From the NCBI RefSeq assembly GCF_003688595.1, contig NZ_RCWT01000010.1, positions 819,040-883,039 on the forward strand: DNA of 64,000 nt, read 5' to 3'. Of this stretch, positions 40,090-49,250 are shown piece by piece. The notes beneath the pieces are model-generated. The model saw only the letters and a list, made by a program, of their open reading frames with translations, was not told where the DNA came from and ran no database searches. Numbering within the stretch: position 1 is the first letter of the stretch; each line of letters begins with the position of its first letter. The DNA is from Sphingomonas sp. PP-F2F-G114-C0414 (lineage in GTDB: Bacteria; Pseudomonadota; Alphaproteobacteria; Sphingomonadales; Sphingomonadaceae). A program made the position numbers and the translations under genes.

Positions 40090-40186
40090 GCGAAGCGAAC
40101 GCGCGTGAGCGCGGCCGGCACGACGGAGCCTGCCCATAGGGCACGGCTTCGCCGGGGCCGACGGGCTGGCGTTCCCGCGCGCGCGA

Positions 40187-40290
40187 CCACCCCGGCGAAG
40201 GCCGGGGCCCAATTGGAAAGGCTGTAGTAACGTAGGACTGTCCTCCGTTACCAACGCCCCCCCATTGGGCCCCGGCCTTAGCCGGGGTGG
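40187..40290. repeat. REP-like inverted repeat, family A copy 4
   Basis: CCACCCCGGCGAAGGCCGGG with its complementary arm (TTAGCCGGGG variant) at the other end; follows ilvC. Confidence 0.85.
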
Positions 40291-40699
40291 TGACGTTTTG
40301 GGGTAAGTGCTCCTTCGCCACAAACTTTCCGGCCCGCTCCCCACATCCACAGCCACGCCCCCACTCCACCCTGTTACTCCAGCCCCCCGGCCGGGGCGCC
40401 AACCACTCGGGCAATCCGCGCTGTCCTACACGCCCCGCCGGTGTATCCTTCCCTTATGCCCATCGCGACTCCCCTCCCCCGCGTCTTCCATCCAGCGCAA
40501 GGCGCTCCCGGCCCTGCGCGTAGGCCCATGATCCACTCGGCGTTGGTGCAGACCTCGCCGGAAGCCCGTTGCGGGGAGTAGGTAGCGTGAACTTCGTGAA
40601 CTTCCGCGCGCACGCAAACCGAAACGCAGCGTTGGCAAAACCGCATTTGACGCGCCCCCTCCGCTCCGCCAGCATCGCGCGTCAAACAGGAGACCCCGC
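40291..40699. other. Non-coding stretch before yceI-like gene
   Basis: About 400 bases with no convincing gene. It holds a short tandem (GTGAACTTCGTGAACTTC near 40588-40605) and the yceI upstream region. Open frames here on either strand have atypical composition, so I left them out. Confidence 0.45.
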
Positions 40700-41305
40700 A
40701 TGCGCCTAGTCCTAGCCACCATCCTCGCCCTCACCGCCGCGCCCGTACTGGCCCAGACCGCAGGCATCCCCGGCGCGCCCGTCAAGGCGCGCGTGACCGC
40801 CGGCACCTACGCGGTCGACCCCAACCACACGCAGGTCACGTGGGCCGTCAACCACATGGGCTTCTCGATGCTCGAAGGGCAGCTCGGCGCATCGGGCGGC
40901 AGCATCACGATCGATCCCGCCAAGCCGAACGCGACCAAGGTCGAGGTGAACTTCGCGATCGACCAGCTCTCGGTCACCGCAGCGCCGTTCGCCGGCCATC
41001 TGAAGTCGAAGGACTTCTTCGACGCCGCGACCTACCCGACCGCCAAGTTCGTCTCGACCAAGGTCGTCGCGACCGGCGACAAGGCGACGATCACCGGCGA
41101 CCTCACGCTCAAGGGCGTCACCAAGCCCGTCGTGCTCCAGGCGACCTTCATCGGCGCCGGCGCGAACCCGATGAACAAGAAGCTCAACTTCGGCTTCCGC
41201 GCGACGACCTCGATCAAGCGCAGCGACTTCAACCTCGGCGCCTACGCCCCGGTCGTGTCGGACAAGGTCGACCTCACGATCAACGCGGCGTTCTCGGCGA
41301 ACTGA
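40700..41305 (+). CDS. YceI family periplasmic protein
   Basis: A 201-residue YceI protein with a Sec signal (LVLATILALTAAPVLAQT). The family's lipocalin-like beta barrel is visible: YAVDPNHTQVTWAVNHMGFS, then SVTAAPFAGHLKSKDFFDA, and LTLKGVTKPVVLQATF. YceI barrels bind polyisoprenoid or similar lipids and are induced by base in E. coli. The start follows AGGAG by 8 bases. Role in this cell not known. Confidence 0.95.
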   Translation: MRLVLATILALTAAPVLAQTAGIPGAPVKARVTAGTYAVDPNHTQVTWAVNHMGFSMLEGQLGASGGSITIDPAKPNATKVEVNFAIDQLSVTAAPFAGHLKSKDFFDAATYPTAKFVSTKVVATGDKATITGDLTLKGVTKPVVLQATFIGAGANPMNKKLNFGFRATTSIKRSDFNLGAYAPVVSDKVDLTINAAFSAN

Positions 41306-41317
41306 TTGCGCTTCCCG

Positions 41318-41656
41318 CTACGACGCGGCCACGGGAACCGACAGGGTGACCGTGACCGTGACCGTGTTCGTGGCGGAATGGATCGCAACCGCGGTCACCC
41401 AGTCGTCCTGTTGATCGGTGTAGGCCGTCTCTACCGGCGTCAGCACTGGGGCTACGATGCCGCCGGGCTCATCGGCGACGAAGTCATATCCTTGCACGCC
41501 GTCTTTTGGTGGCGTGACGTAAATGTGTTTCGACAAGGTCGGGTTCTTCCAGCCGCTGGTGTTGACGAAACCATCGGCCTCTATTTTGAGTGTCGGCGGA
41601 AGACTCTTTACCGTTTCGACGTGGACGCATCCGATGCTGTAGATCGTCTTGGTCAT
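41318..41656 (-). CDS. Hypothetical beta-rich protein
   Basis: A 112-residue protein without a clear signal peptide (MTKTIYSIGCVHVETVKSLP). Sequence elements TSGWKNPTLSKHIYVTPPKDG and a very Thr/Val-rich end (TNTVTVTVTLSVP) suggest beta structure. No family recognised. It is convergent with the yceI-like gene and lies in a lower-GC stretch. Confidence 0.6.
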   Translation of the reverse strand: MTKTIYSIGCVHVETVKSLPPTLKIEADGFVNTSGWKNPTLSKHIYVTPPKDGVQGYDFVADEPGGIVAPVLTPVETAYTDQQDDWVTAVAIHSATNTVTVTVTLSVPVAAS

Positions 41657-41783
41657 GTCTCTCTCCCCATCCGGCTGATCACCGGACTACGCAGATGCTA
41701 TCATGCACTCGATCCAGTGTATTCGGCAGGCTGATCCGTTTTGGCTGGACAACGATGCAGCACAGGCGATAGCGGTTGGACCA

Positions 41784-41828
41784 ATGACGCACGGCCGCCT
41801 CCTGCTGCTTCGACTTACGCGCCCTTAG
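41784..41828 (+). CDS. leuL: Leucine-rich leader peptide of leuA
   Basis: A 15-codon frame, MTHGRLLLLRLTRP followed by TAG, with four consecutive leucine codons (41799-41810) and one more at 41814. It ends about 90 bases before leuA. This is the hallmark of attenuation control of leucine synthesis: ribosome stalling when Leu-tRNA is short would reshape the RNA. The symbol leuL is by analogy. Confidence 0.72.
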   Translation: MTHGRLLLLRLTRP

Positions 41829-41880
41829 GCGCGCCGATCGTTTGCGCGGTGGCTATGCCCCGCGCCTCGCGCCTAAGGGC
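41821..41880 (+). promoter_or_regulatory. Attenuator-like stem upstream of leuA
   Basis: GCCCTTAGGCGCG (41821-41833) and its exact complement CGCGCCTAAGGGC (41868-41880) form a perfect 13-bp stem; a smaller hairpin GCGCGG/CCGCGC (41844-41865) sits in the loop. The first arm overlaps the last leader codons and stop, so leader translation would control folding. No T-run follows, so it may not be a simple intrinsic terminator. Confidence 0.65.
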
Positions 41881-41916
41881 TGACCCGAACGCTCCCGACG
41901 ACACGAGAGACTGGCC

Positions 41917-43575
41917 ATGCTGCGCGACCCATCGACCAAATACCGTCCCTTCCCGCAAGTCGACCTGCCCGACCGCCAATGGCCGTCGAAGACGATCGTC
42001 AAGCCCCCGCGCTGGCTCTCGACCGATCTGCGCGACGGCAACCAGGCGCTGATCGACCCGATGGACGCGGAGAAGAAGACGCGGTTCTTCGACCTGCTGT
42101 GCAAGGTCGGCTTGAAGGAGATCGAGGTCGGTTTCCCGAGCGCGGGTGCGACCGAATTCGACTTCATCTCCGGCCTCGTGAAGACCGGCCGCATCCCCGA
42201 CGACGTATCGATCCAGGTGCTGACCCAGTCGCGCCGCGACCTGATCGAGACGAGCTTTGCCAGCCTGGTCGGCGCGAAGACTGCGATCGTCCATCTCTAC
42301 AACGCGGTGTCGCCGGCATGGCGCAAGATCGTGTTCGGCATGGACCGTGCGCAGGTGAAGCAGATCGCCGTGGATGGCGCGAAGGTGTTGCGCGACGAAG
42401 CCGCCAAGCAGCCTAACGTCTGCTGGCAGTTCGAATACAGCCCGGAGACGTTCTCGACCGCCGAACTCGATTTCAGCCTCGAGGTCTGCGAGGCGGTGAT
42501 GGACGTCCTGATGCCGACGCCCGACAACCCGATCATCTTCAACCTGCCTGCTACCGTCGAGTGCGCAACGCCGAACATCTATGCCGACCAGATCGAATGG
42601 TTCGGCCGCAACATCCGCAACCGTGATGCGGTGGCGATCTCGCTGCACACGCACAACGACCGCGGCACCGGCGTTGCGGCGGCGGAGCTCGGCATGATGG
42701 CCGGCGCGGACCGCGTCGAGGGCTGCCTGCTCGGCAATGGCGAGCGCACCGGCAATTGCGATCTCGTGACCGTCGCGCTCAACATGTACACGCAGGGCGT
42801 CGATCCGAAGCTCGACCTGTCGGACATCGACGGCGTCGTGAACACGGTCAATTACTGCACCAACATCCCCGTCCACCCGCGCACGCCCTATGCCGGCGAC
42901 CTGGTCTTCACCGCGTTTTCGGGGTCGCATCAGGACGCGATCAAGAAGGGCTTCGCGGCGCAGGAGGCGAAGAACGACACGCTGTGGGAAGTGCCGTATC
43001 TGCCGATCGACCCTGCCGATCTCGGTCGCAGCTACGAGGCGGTGATCCGCGTGAACTCGCAATCCGGCAAGGGCGGCGTCGCTTGGGTGATCGAGCAGGA
43101 CAAGGGCTTGAAGTTGCCCAAGCGATTGCAGGCGGACTTCAGCCGTCACGTCCAGGCCTATGCCGACGAGACCAGCCGCGAGCTGAACGCCGCGGACATC
43201 TGGGGCCTGTTCGAGCGGACATATATGCCTCAGGCGGACGACCGCGTGGAGTTGCGCGACTATGAGGAGAGCGGCGCCTCGGGGCAGCGAGTCTTCATCG
43301 GCCGGGTGGCGATCGACGGCGAGGAGCGGTCGATCTCCGGACGCGGCAACGGTCTGATCTCGGGCGTGATTGCGGCGATCGCAGAGTCGACCGGACCGAC
43401 GCTCGACGTCGTGGACTATAACGAGCACGCGATCGGCCACGGCGCGGATGCACAGGCTGCGGCGTACGTCGAATGTCGGACCGCCGAGGGCAAGACGGTG
43501 TTCGGCGTCGGCATGGACACCGACATAGCGACCGCCTCAGTCCGCGCGGTGCTGTCCGCCGCCAACCGAGCCTGA
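41917..43575 (+). CDS. leuA: 2-isopropylmalate synthase, type 2
   Basis: A 552-residue enzyme that starts the leucine pathway from 2-oxoisovalerate and acetyl-CoA. The N-terminus ([18 protein letters not shown], then [17 protein letters not shown]) is that of the actinobacterial/yeast-type LeuA, not the shorter E. coli type. TIM-barrel metal residues in [15 protein letters not shown]-terminal regulatory domain from about residue 430. The ATG at 41917 is preceded by GAGAG. Confidence 0.97.
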   Translation: MLRDPSTKYRPFPQVDLPDRQWPSKTIVKPPRWLSTDLRDGNQALIDPMDAEKKTRFFDLLCKVGLKEIEVGFPSAGATEFDFISGLVKTGRIPDDVSIQVLTQSRRDLIETSFASLVGAKTAIVHLYNAVSPAWRKIVFGMDRAQVKQIAVDGAKVLRDEAAKQPNVCWQFEYSPETFSTAELDFSLEVCEAVMDVLMPTPDNPIIFNLPATVECATPNIYADQIEWFGRNIRNRDAVAISLHTHNDRGTGVAAAELGMMAGADRVEGCLLGNGERTGNCDLVTVALNMYTQGVDPKLDLSDIDGVVNTVNYCTNIPVHPRTPYAGDLVFTAFSGSHQDAIKKGFAAQEAKNDTLWEVPYLPIDPADLGRSYEAVIRVNSQSGKGGVAWVIEQDKGLKLPKRLQADFSRHVQAYADETSRELNAADIWGLFERTYMPQADDRVELRDYEESGASGQRVFIGRVAIDGEERSISGRGNGLISGVIAAIAESTGPTLDVVDYNEHAIGHGADAQAAAYVECRTAEGKTVFGVGMDTDIATASVRAVLSAANRA

Positions 43576-43582
43576 TACGCAC

Positions 43583-43685
43583 CTCCCTCTCCCCTTCGGG
43601 GAGAGGGTCGGGGTGAGGGGCAGCCAAGCAGTGCTCCGCCCGGAACAACCCCTCACCCCAGCCCTCTCCCCGAAGGGGAGAGGGA
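43583..43685. repeat. REP-like inverted repeat, family F copy
   Basis: CCCTCTCCCCTTCGGGGAGA and complement at both ends with inner GGGTGAGGGGC/CCCCTCACCC. It follows leuA. Confidence 0.85.
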
Positions 43686-43739
43686 GCAGTGCATCACTTG
43701 CGGCGCCTTCGCAACCAAAGTTGAAGGGCGGCCATACGT

Positions 43740-43868
43740 AATCCTCCACGGCACGGGGAGGGGGACCGCCACGCGCTTGCGTGGGGGTGGAGGGGGGCCT
43801 CCCCATGCTTAACAGCGGCACGCCCCCACCACCAGCTACGCTGGTCCCCCTCCCCGCGTGCGGGGAGG
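43740..43868. repeat. Diverged inverted repeat, family E-like
   Basis: TCCTCC..CGGGGAGGGGGACC at one end and GGTCCCCCTCCCCG..GGAGGA at the other, with inner GTGGGGGTGG/CCACCCCCAC-type arms. It immediately precedes the folB stop end. Confidence 0.7.
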
Positions 43869-43869
43869 A

Positions 43870-44220
43870 TTAGCGGTTGCGGGCGATCTCGCAACCTACG
43901 CGGGCGTCAGGATAGACATCGGCCTTCACCGTTCGGACCTTGACCCGCCTCACTCGCGCATCCGCCAAGCACAGCCCGGCGATCGCCTCGCAGAGCGTCT
44001 CCTGCAACGCGAACGGGCGCTCCGCCGTCAGCGCTCGAATCCCCGTGCGGACGAAATCATAGTCGAGCACTTCGCCGATCGCATCCTCGCCGAGCGGGCC
44101 TGGATACATCACCGTCATCTCGACCGAGACGACCACCCGCTGCGGCGCCACCTCGTGCGGATGGATACCGAGCCGCATCATGACCTCGAGCCCATCGAGG
44201 ATCGTCGTGAACTCAGCCAT
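43870..44220 (-). CDS. folB: Dihydroneopterin aldolase
   Basis: A 116-residue enzyme of folate synthesis that cleaves dihydroneopterin. Family blocks GIHPHEVAPQRVVVSVEMTV and the DYDFVR/ALQETLCEAIA region with the active-site Glu/Lys-type residues. It overlaps the SDR stop by 8 bases, the last gene of folE-SDR-folB. Confidence 0.88.
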   Translation of the reverse strand: MAEFTTILDGLEVMMRLGIHPHEVAPQRVVVSVEMTVMYPGPLGEDAIGEVLDYDFVRTGIRALTAERPFALQETLCEAIAGLCLADARVRRVKVRTVKADVYPDARVGCEIARNR

Positions 44221-44983
44221 GTCGCCCCCCGAGATCCCGGTCGAACATCACGTCGCTATCGCGCGCTAGAAACCGCTGCCCGCAATCCACGAACAGGTTT
44301 TGCCCCGTCACGCCTTTAGCAGTCAGTAGCCACGCCACTGCATCCGCGACCGCCTCCGCCCCGACCGGTCGCCGCAGCAGATTGTCGCTCGCCACGGCCG
44401 CGAACTCCTCCTCGCTCTGGTCCCCGCTCGGCAAGGTCAGCCCCGGCGACACCGCGTTGACCGCGATGCGCGGCCCGAGTGCCTGCGCCAGCATCGTCGT
44501 CGCCCCCTCCAGAGCGATCTTGCCGCAGCTGTACGAGAAGAAGTCCGGATTGAGGTTCGCCACCTTCTGATCGAGCACATTGACCACCGCGCCATCCGCG
44601 ACGTCGTCCTGCGACGCGAGCGCCGACGCGAGCAGCACCGGCGCACCGCAATTGATCGCGCCAAGCTCGGCGAACAGCACCGAATCGACGGTGGGCGGGC
44701 GATCGAATTCGAACTTCGATGCGCAGTTCACCAGCCCGTCGATCGCCCCCCCGATCGCAGCCCGCGCCATCGCGAACAAGTCGCCAATTGCGCCAAGATC
44801 GCCCAGGTCACCCGCCACAGCCACGGCACGACCGCCCCTATCGACGATCTCAGACACGAGCGCGGCCGCCTCGTCCGGCGAATGCCCCTGATGCACAACA
44901 ACGGAATGCCCGTCCGCCGCCAGCCGCCGGACGATCGCTGCGCCTAGCCGCTTCGCCCCGCCCGTCACCAGGACGGTTCGCAT
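44213..44983 (-). CDS. SDR family oxidoreductase, pteridine-reductase-like
   Basis: A 256-residue short-chain dehydrogenase. NAD(P) motif LVTGGAKRLGAAIVRRLA, NCASKFEFDRP (in place of NNAG), and the catalytic YxxxK in FSYSCGKIALEGA. The TGGAKRLG and DQKVANLNPDFFSY blocks resemble FolM/PTR1 pteridine reductases. The context (after folE, before folB) agrees. The ATG at 44983 overlaps the folE stop by one base; a TTG one codon upstream is also possible. Substrate inferred: dihydropteridine such as dihydromonapterin. Confidence 0.82.
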   Translation of the reverse strand: MRTVLVTGGAKRLGAAIVRRLAADGHSVVVHQGHSPDEAAALVSEIVDRGGRAVAVAGDLGDLGAIGDLFAMARAAIGGAIDGLVNCASKFEFDRPPTVDSVLFAELGAINCGAPVLLASALASQDDVADGAVVNVLDQKVANLNPDFFSYSCGKIALEGATTMLAQALGPRIAVNAVSPGLTLPSGDQSEEEFAAVASDNLLRRPVGAEAVADAVAWLLTAKGVTGQNLFVDCGQRFLARDSDVMFDRDLGGRHG

Positions 44984-45621
44984 CAAACGCCGCGCCCCAT
45001 CAAGGCCAGCACTTCCTTGCGGCTGCGTTCGTCGTCACGAAACACGCCCATCATCCGGCTCGTGACCATCGTCACCCCCGGCGTGCGGACACCACGCGCG
45101 GTCATGCAGGCATGGCTCGCCTCGATCACCACCGCGACGCCCTGCGGCTTGAGGTTGTCCCAGATGCAGTCGGCGACTTCCGCGGTCAGCCGCTCCTGCA
45201 CCTGCAGCCGCCGCGCGAAGCCGTGCAGCACGCGCGCGAGCTTCGAGATGCCGACCACATGGTCGCGCGGCAGGTACGCGATGTGCGCCTTGCCGATGAT
45301 CGGCGCCATGTGATGCTCGCAATGCGACTGGAACGGGATGTCCTTCAGCAGAACGATCTCGTCATACCCGCCGACTTCCTCGAACACGCGTTCGAGGTGT
45401 TTCGCCGGATCGTCGCCATAGCCCGCGCAATATTCCTTCCACGCACGTGCAACACGGCGCGGTGTATCAAGCAGCCCTTCACGCGTGGGATCGTCGCCCG
45501 CCCAGCGGATCAGCGTACGGATCGCCGACGCTACGTCTTCGGGCACAATCACCTTGCCGTCGGGACCCAGCACATCGCCCCCAGCTGGCCGCCCATCGGA
45601 CCCGTTCAGTTCATCCCGCAT
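44983..45621 (-). CDS. folE: GTP cyclohydrolase I
   Basis: A 212-residue enzyme that converts GTP to dihydroneopterin triphosphate, the first step to folates and pterins. Zinc/active-site motifs FQSHCEHHMAPIIGKAHIAY (Cys, His) and ISKLARVLHGFARRLQVQERLT, ending in MTARGVRTPG. The ATG at 45621 was chosen for the AAGGG site; upstream starts at 45642 and 45660 are possible. First gene of the pterin operon. Confidence 0.97.
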   Translation of the reverse strand: MRDELNGSDGRPAGGDVLGPDGKVIVPEDVASAIRTLIRWAGDDPTREGLLDTPRRVARAWKEYCAGYGDDPAKHLERVFEEVGGYDEIVLLKDIPFQSHCEHHMAPIIGKAHIAYLPRDHVVGISKLARVLHGFARRLQVQERLTAEVADCIWDNLKPQGVAVVIEASHACMTARGVRTPGVTMVTSRMMGVFRDDERSRKEVLALMGRGV

Positions 45622-45824
45622 CGCAACACCCTTTGTCAGCATACCCAAACATCGGAACATGGGTCCTCTTTTGCAACTGTTTCATTTGAGCAACGCGCCG
45701 TAAATCCCGGTAATCCGGGCTTCAAAAAGCGTTGACGGTTGATTTTTTTGGTCGTTACTTCGCCATACCTGAAAATCTAAATCGTGAATCGGCATAGACC
45801 GGCACGATCGGGGAGAGGACTGCC

Positions 45825-48785
45825 ATGGCAAAGTTCGAATTGCTCGCCGCATCGGCGATGATACTCCTGTCGATTGCGCCGGCAATGGCGCAGACCGCCA
45901 CCACCACATCGGCCGAAAACACCGCGCCCACCAATGGCCCCGGGCAGGAAGCGCCGTCGACGCAGACGACACGAAATGTGTCCACCGCCGATCCCTACGC
46001 GTCGCAGGATATCGTGATTACCGCGCAACGCCAATCGCAGCGTCTGCAGGACGTTCCGATCGCTGTAAGCGCTTTTACCGCGGACAACATCGCCAAGCAG
46101 CAGATCGTCAATCCGAGCGCGCTTCAGCAGACGTTGCCCAACATCACCTTCACCAAGACCAACTTCACGACGTCGAGCTTCACCATCCGCGGGATCGGCG
46201 ACCTGTGCACCGGCGCGACCTGCGACACCGCGACCGCGATCCACGTCAACGACATGCCACTCGTCACCACCCGGTTGTTCGAGAGCGAGTTCTTCGACCT
46301 GGAGCGGATCGAGGTCCTTCGCGGGCCGCAGGGGACGCTGTTCGGTCGCAACGCTACCTCGGGCGTTGTCAACTTCATATCCGCCAAGCCCGACCTCTCC
46401 GGCGTGCATTCCGCCGCCGAGTTCGAATACGACAATTACGATTCGAAGCGCGTTAAGGCCATGATCAACCTGCCCTTCACCGATACGCTCGGCATCCGCG
46501 TCGCCGGCACGTATCTCAACCGTGACGGCTATACCAAGAACCTCTACGACGGCCGCAAGATCGACGGGCGCGACCTGTATTCGATCCGTGGCACGCTGTC
46601 GTGGGAGCCGACCAGCGACACCCGGGTCGACCTGATCGGCTATTATTTCCGCGAGAAGGACGATCGCTCGCGGTTGCAGAAGCAGCTTTGCCACCGCGAT
46701 CCGACCGGCATCCTCGGCTGCCTGCCCGACCGCCTCGCCAACGAGACCGCGAACGGAAATTCGACGCTCTCCGCGGTGCTCAGCTCCAACGAGTTCTTCG
46801 CGGTCAACAACCCCGCGCTCGCCCGCTTCGGGCTGCAGAGCCTGTACGGCCAGGATACCAACACCGGCGTGGTCAACCCGGCCAGCGTGCGGACCGTGTC
46901 GCTCGACTACAGCCCGACCTATTTCGCCGAAGAGGAGCAATATACCGCCAAGATCTTCCACGATTTCGGCCCGGTCAGCCTGAACTTCACCGGCGGCTAC
47001 ACGCGCAACGCGGTCGACAGCACGACCGATTACAACCTCGCGGTCGAGAACCCGCTGGCCAACAATGTCGGGCTTGCAACACTCAACGCGCTCGCCCGCC
47101 CCGGATCGCCGTTCGCGTTCCTGAACGGCGTGCGCCAGACGCTGATCCCCAACGGACCCGCGGGCGGCGCGTGCCAGTCGGCGGCGGACCCGAACAACGT
47201 CGGCATCTATGGCGGCAACTCGATCGGCTGTTATCCGCAGAGCCTCGACTTCGATCGCTCGCGCCAGGTGAACCGGCAGTATTCGGCCGAAGCGCATCTC
47301 GACAGCAATTTCGAGGGCATGTTCAACTTCCTGCTCGGCGGAATCTATGTCGACAGCAAATCCACCAACACCGATTATTTCGTCAACGCGTTCGGGCTCG
47401 ATTACGCCTCGGGCATCCTCGGTTCGGCAAACGCGGCGGGCGCCGGGCTGCCCGCGGGCAACGGCTATTTCCTGTCGACGCCGTTCTATCGCAACAGCGA
47501 TACCGAGTTTCGCCTGAAGTCGTACGGCATCTTCGGCGAGACCTATTTCAAGTTCACCGACAAGCTCAAGCTGACTGTCGGCCTGCGCTACAACCACGAC
47601 AAGAAGACCGACGAGGCACGCAACCTCGCGCTCAATGTGCTGACACCGATCGGCGCGACTGGAATCGAGCAGGGGCTGAACTACGGCACGGTCGATTTCG
47701 ACCCGAACCTGCCGGGCCGTCAGGAGTTCGCCAATGCGCAGGTCAGCTTCTCGCGGCTGACCGGACGCGCGGTACTCGACTACCGGATCACCGAGAACAA
47801 CCTGCTCTACGCATCCTACTCGCGTGGCTATAAGTCGGGCGGGATCAACCCGCCGCTGTTGCCGATGTTCAACGTCAGCAGCACCTTCCTGCCCGAGCAG
47901 GTCAACGCATACGAGATCGGCTCGAAGAACACCTTCGGCGGCGGCCGGTTCAGGCTGAACCTCACCGGCTTCTATTACCAGTACAAGAACCTTCAGCTGA
48001 GCCGGATCGTCGCGCGGACCTCGGTCAACGACAATGTCGATGCCGATATCTACGGCGTCGAGGCCGAGGCGATCATGAGCCCGATCCCGGCGTTCGTGGT
48101 CAACATGAACGCGAGCTACCTGCATTCGAAGGTGTCGAGCGACAAGCTGCTGGTCAACCCGCGTGACGTGTCGGGCGGCCGGTCGGACGCAGTGATCATC
48201 AAGGACATCACCAACGCGTCGAACTGCGTCGTCGTGCCCAACGTCGCGGGCAACGCGGCGCTGTCGAACGGCTATGTCGCGGCGGTCAATCGCGCGATCG
48301 GCCTGCGCGCGCCGACCGCGATCCCGACGATCGCGGCGACCGGCGCGTTCGGCATCTGCTCCGCGCTCGGGGCCAACGCCGCAGCGAGCGGCGTGTCGGT
48401 GCTCGACGGGGTGACGACCAACATCCGCGGCAACCGTCTGCCGCAGGCACCGACGTACAAATGGTCGGTCGGCGCGCAGTACACGGTCGACTTCGCGAAC
48501 GGCATGAGCCTCGTGCCGCGTGCCGACCTCAACTATACCGGCGGGCTCGCGGCAAGCATCTTCAACACCGCGATCGACCGGATCCCCGGCTACGAGGTGG
48601 TTAACATGCAGGTCCAGCTCAACGCCCGCGAAGACCGCTTCTACGTCCGCGCCTATGTGCAGAACCTGACCAAGAACGATGCGACGACCGGGCAGTATGT
48701 GACCGACCAGTCGGCCGGGCTGTTCACCAACATCTTCACGATCGAACCCCGCCGGTATGGCGTGGCGGCCGGGTTCAAGTTCTGA
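45825..48785 (+). CDS. TonB-dependent outer-membrane receptor
   Basis: A 986-residue receptor with a Sec signal (LLSIAPAMAQ). Plug domain: DIVITAQRQSQRLQDVPIAV (TonB-box region) and VEVLRGPQGTLFGRNATSG-type motif (IEVLRGPQGTLFGRNATSGV). A 22-strand barrel follows, ending in the C-terminal phenylalanine (VAAGFKF). Typical of the large sphingomonad set for sugars, aromatics or siderophores. An unusual disulfide-prone GDLCTGATCDT loop is in the plug. Substrate unknown. Confidence 0.95.
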   Translation: MAKFELLAASAMILLSIAPAMAQTATTTSAENTAPTNGPGQEAPSTQTTRNVSTADPYASQDIVITAQRQSQRLQDVPIAVSAFTADNIAKQQIVNPSALQQTLPNITFTKTNFTTSSFTIRGIGDLCTGATCDTATAIHVNDMPLVTTRLFESEFFDLERIEVLRGPQGTLFGRNATSGVVNFISAKPDLSGVHSAAEFEYDNYDSKRVKAMINLPFTDTLGIRVAGTYLNRDGYTKNLYDGRKIDGRDLYSIRGTLSWEPTSDTRVDLIGYYFREKDDRSRLQKQLCHRDPTGILGCLPDRLANETANGNSTLSAVLSSNEFFAVNNPALARFGLQSLYGQDTNTGVVNPASVRTVSLDYSPTYFAEEEQYTAKIFHDFGPVSLNFTGGYTRNAVDSTTDYNLAVENPLANNVGLATLNALARPGSPFAFLNGVRQTLIPNGPAGGACQSAADPNNVGIYGGNSIGCYPQSLDFDRSRQVNRQYSAEAHLDSNFEGMFNFLLGGIYVDSKSTNTDYFVNAFGLDYASGILGSANAAGAGLPAGNGYFLSTPFYRNSDTEFRLKSYGIFGETYFKFTDKLKLTVGLRYNHDKKTDEARNLALNVLTPIGATGIEQGLNYGTVDFDPNLPGRQEFANAQVSFSRLTGRAVLDYRITENNLLYASYSRGYKSGGINPPLLPMFNVSSTFLPEQVNAYEIGSKNTFGGGRFRLNLTGFYYQYKNLQLSRIVARTSVNDNVDADIYGVEAEAIMSPIPAFVVNMNASYLHSKVSSDKLLVNPRDVSGGRSDAVIIKDITNASNCVVVPNVAGNAALSNGYVAAVNRAIGLRAPTAIPTIAATGAFGICSALGANAAASGVSVLDGVTTNIRGNRLPQAPTYKWSVGAQYTVDFANGMSLVPRADLNYTGGLAASIFNTAIDRIPGYEVVNMQVQLNAREDRFYVRAYVQNLTKNDATTGQYVTDQSAGLFTNIFTIEPRRYGVAAGFKF

Positions 48786-48845
48786 CGCGGCATTCGAGGC
48801 GGAGCCGTGGCAATGCGAATCCGACGGAAAGGACGGCGATCTAAC

Positions 48846-48972
48846 TGATCCTCACCCGCCAGGGGGAGGTGGCACCGAAGGTGACGGAGGGGGCGGACAC
48901 GGAACAGATGTGTCGCCTTACCTCCCTAACCGTCTGGCAAGCGCCAGCCACCTCCCCCGGGCGGGGAGGATC
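48846..48972. repeat. REP-like inverted repeat, family E copy 2
   Basis: GATCCTCACCCGCCAGGGGG and its diverged complement; inner GGCACCGAAGGTGACGGAGG. It lies after the receptor gene. Confidence 0.8.
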
Positions 48973-48984
48973 CCACGACGCCGC

Positions 48985-49065
48985 CGTCATCCTGACGAAA
49001 GTCAGGATCCAGAGCCAATCAGCGCGGCGTTCGTGACCCTGGGTCCTGACTTTCGTCAGGATGAC
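48985..49065. repeat. REP-like inverted repeat, family C copy 3
   Basis: GTCATCCTGACGAAAGTCAG and complementary CTGACTTTCGTCAGGATGAC. Adjacent to the family E copy, in tandem. Confidence 0.85.
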
Positions 49066-49250
49066 GTGTGGGTGGAGCTACGTGCTGGCTCATGCAGACC
49101 GCCGACTCTCTGTTGCCCTCACCCTTCCCACGGCGAAGACCCACGGGCCCCTTCCCTCTCCAGCGGGATAGGGAGAGACGCCGAAGGCAGCGAGGGCGAG
49201 GGTGAGGCCACGGCCTGCAGACCGATAGCCTCGAACCATCAAAGCCGCGG

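Noticed and set aside
40374..40806. Minus-strand frames in the gap before yceI
   Set aside because: Cysteine/arginine/glycine-rich with no family resemblance, overlapping each other in several frames; the region is more likely non-coding.
41815..43440. 541-codon minus-strand frame opposite leuA
   Set aside because: Shadow of LeuA; no family signature and no start signal.
45777..48125. Very long open frame (782 codons) on the minus strand opposite the TonB receptor
   Set aside because: It is the complement of a clearly real receptor gene; no motif, signal or ribosome site is seen. High GC makes such antisense frames common.
49066..49250. Further degenerate inverted repeat after the family C copy
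   Set aside because: GCCCTCACCC and GAGGGTGAGG segments face each other, but the arms are too short and diverged to call a unit with confidence.
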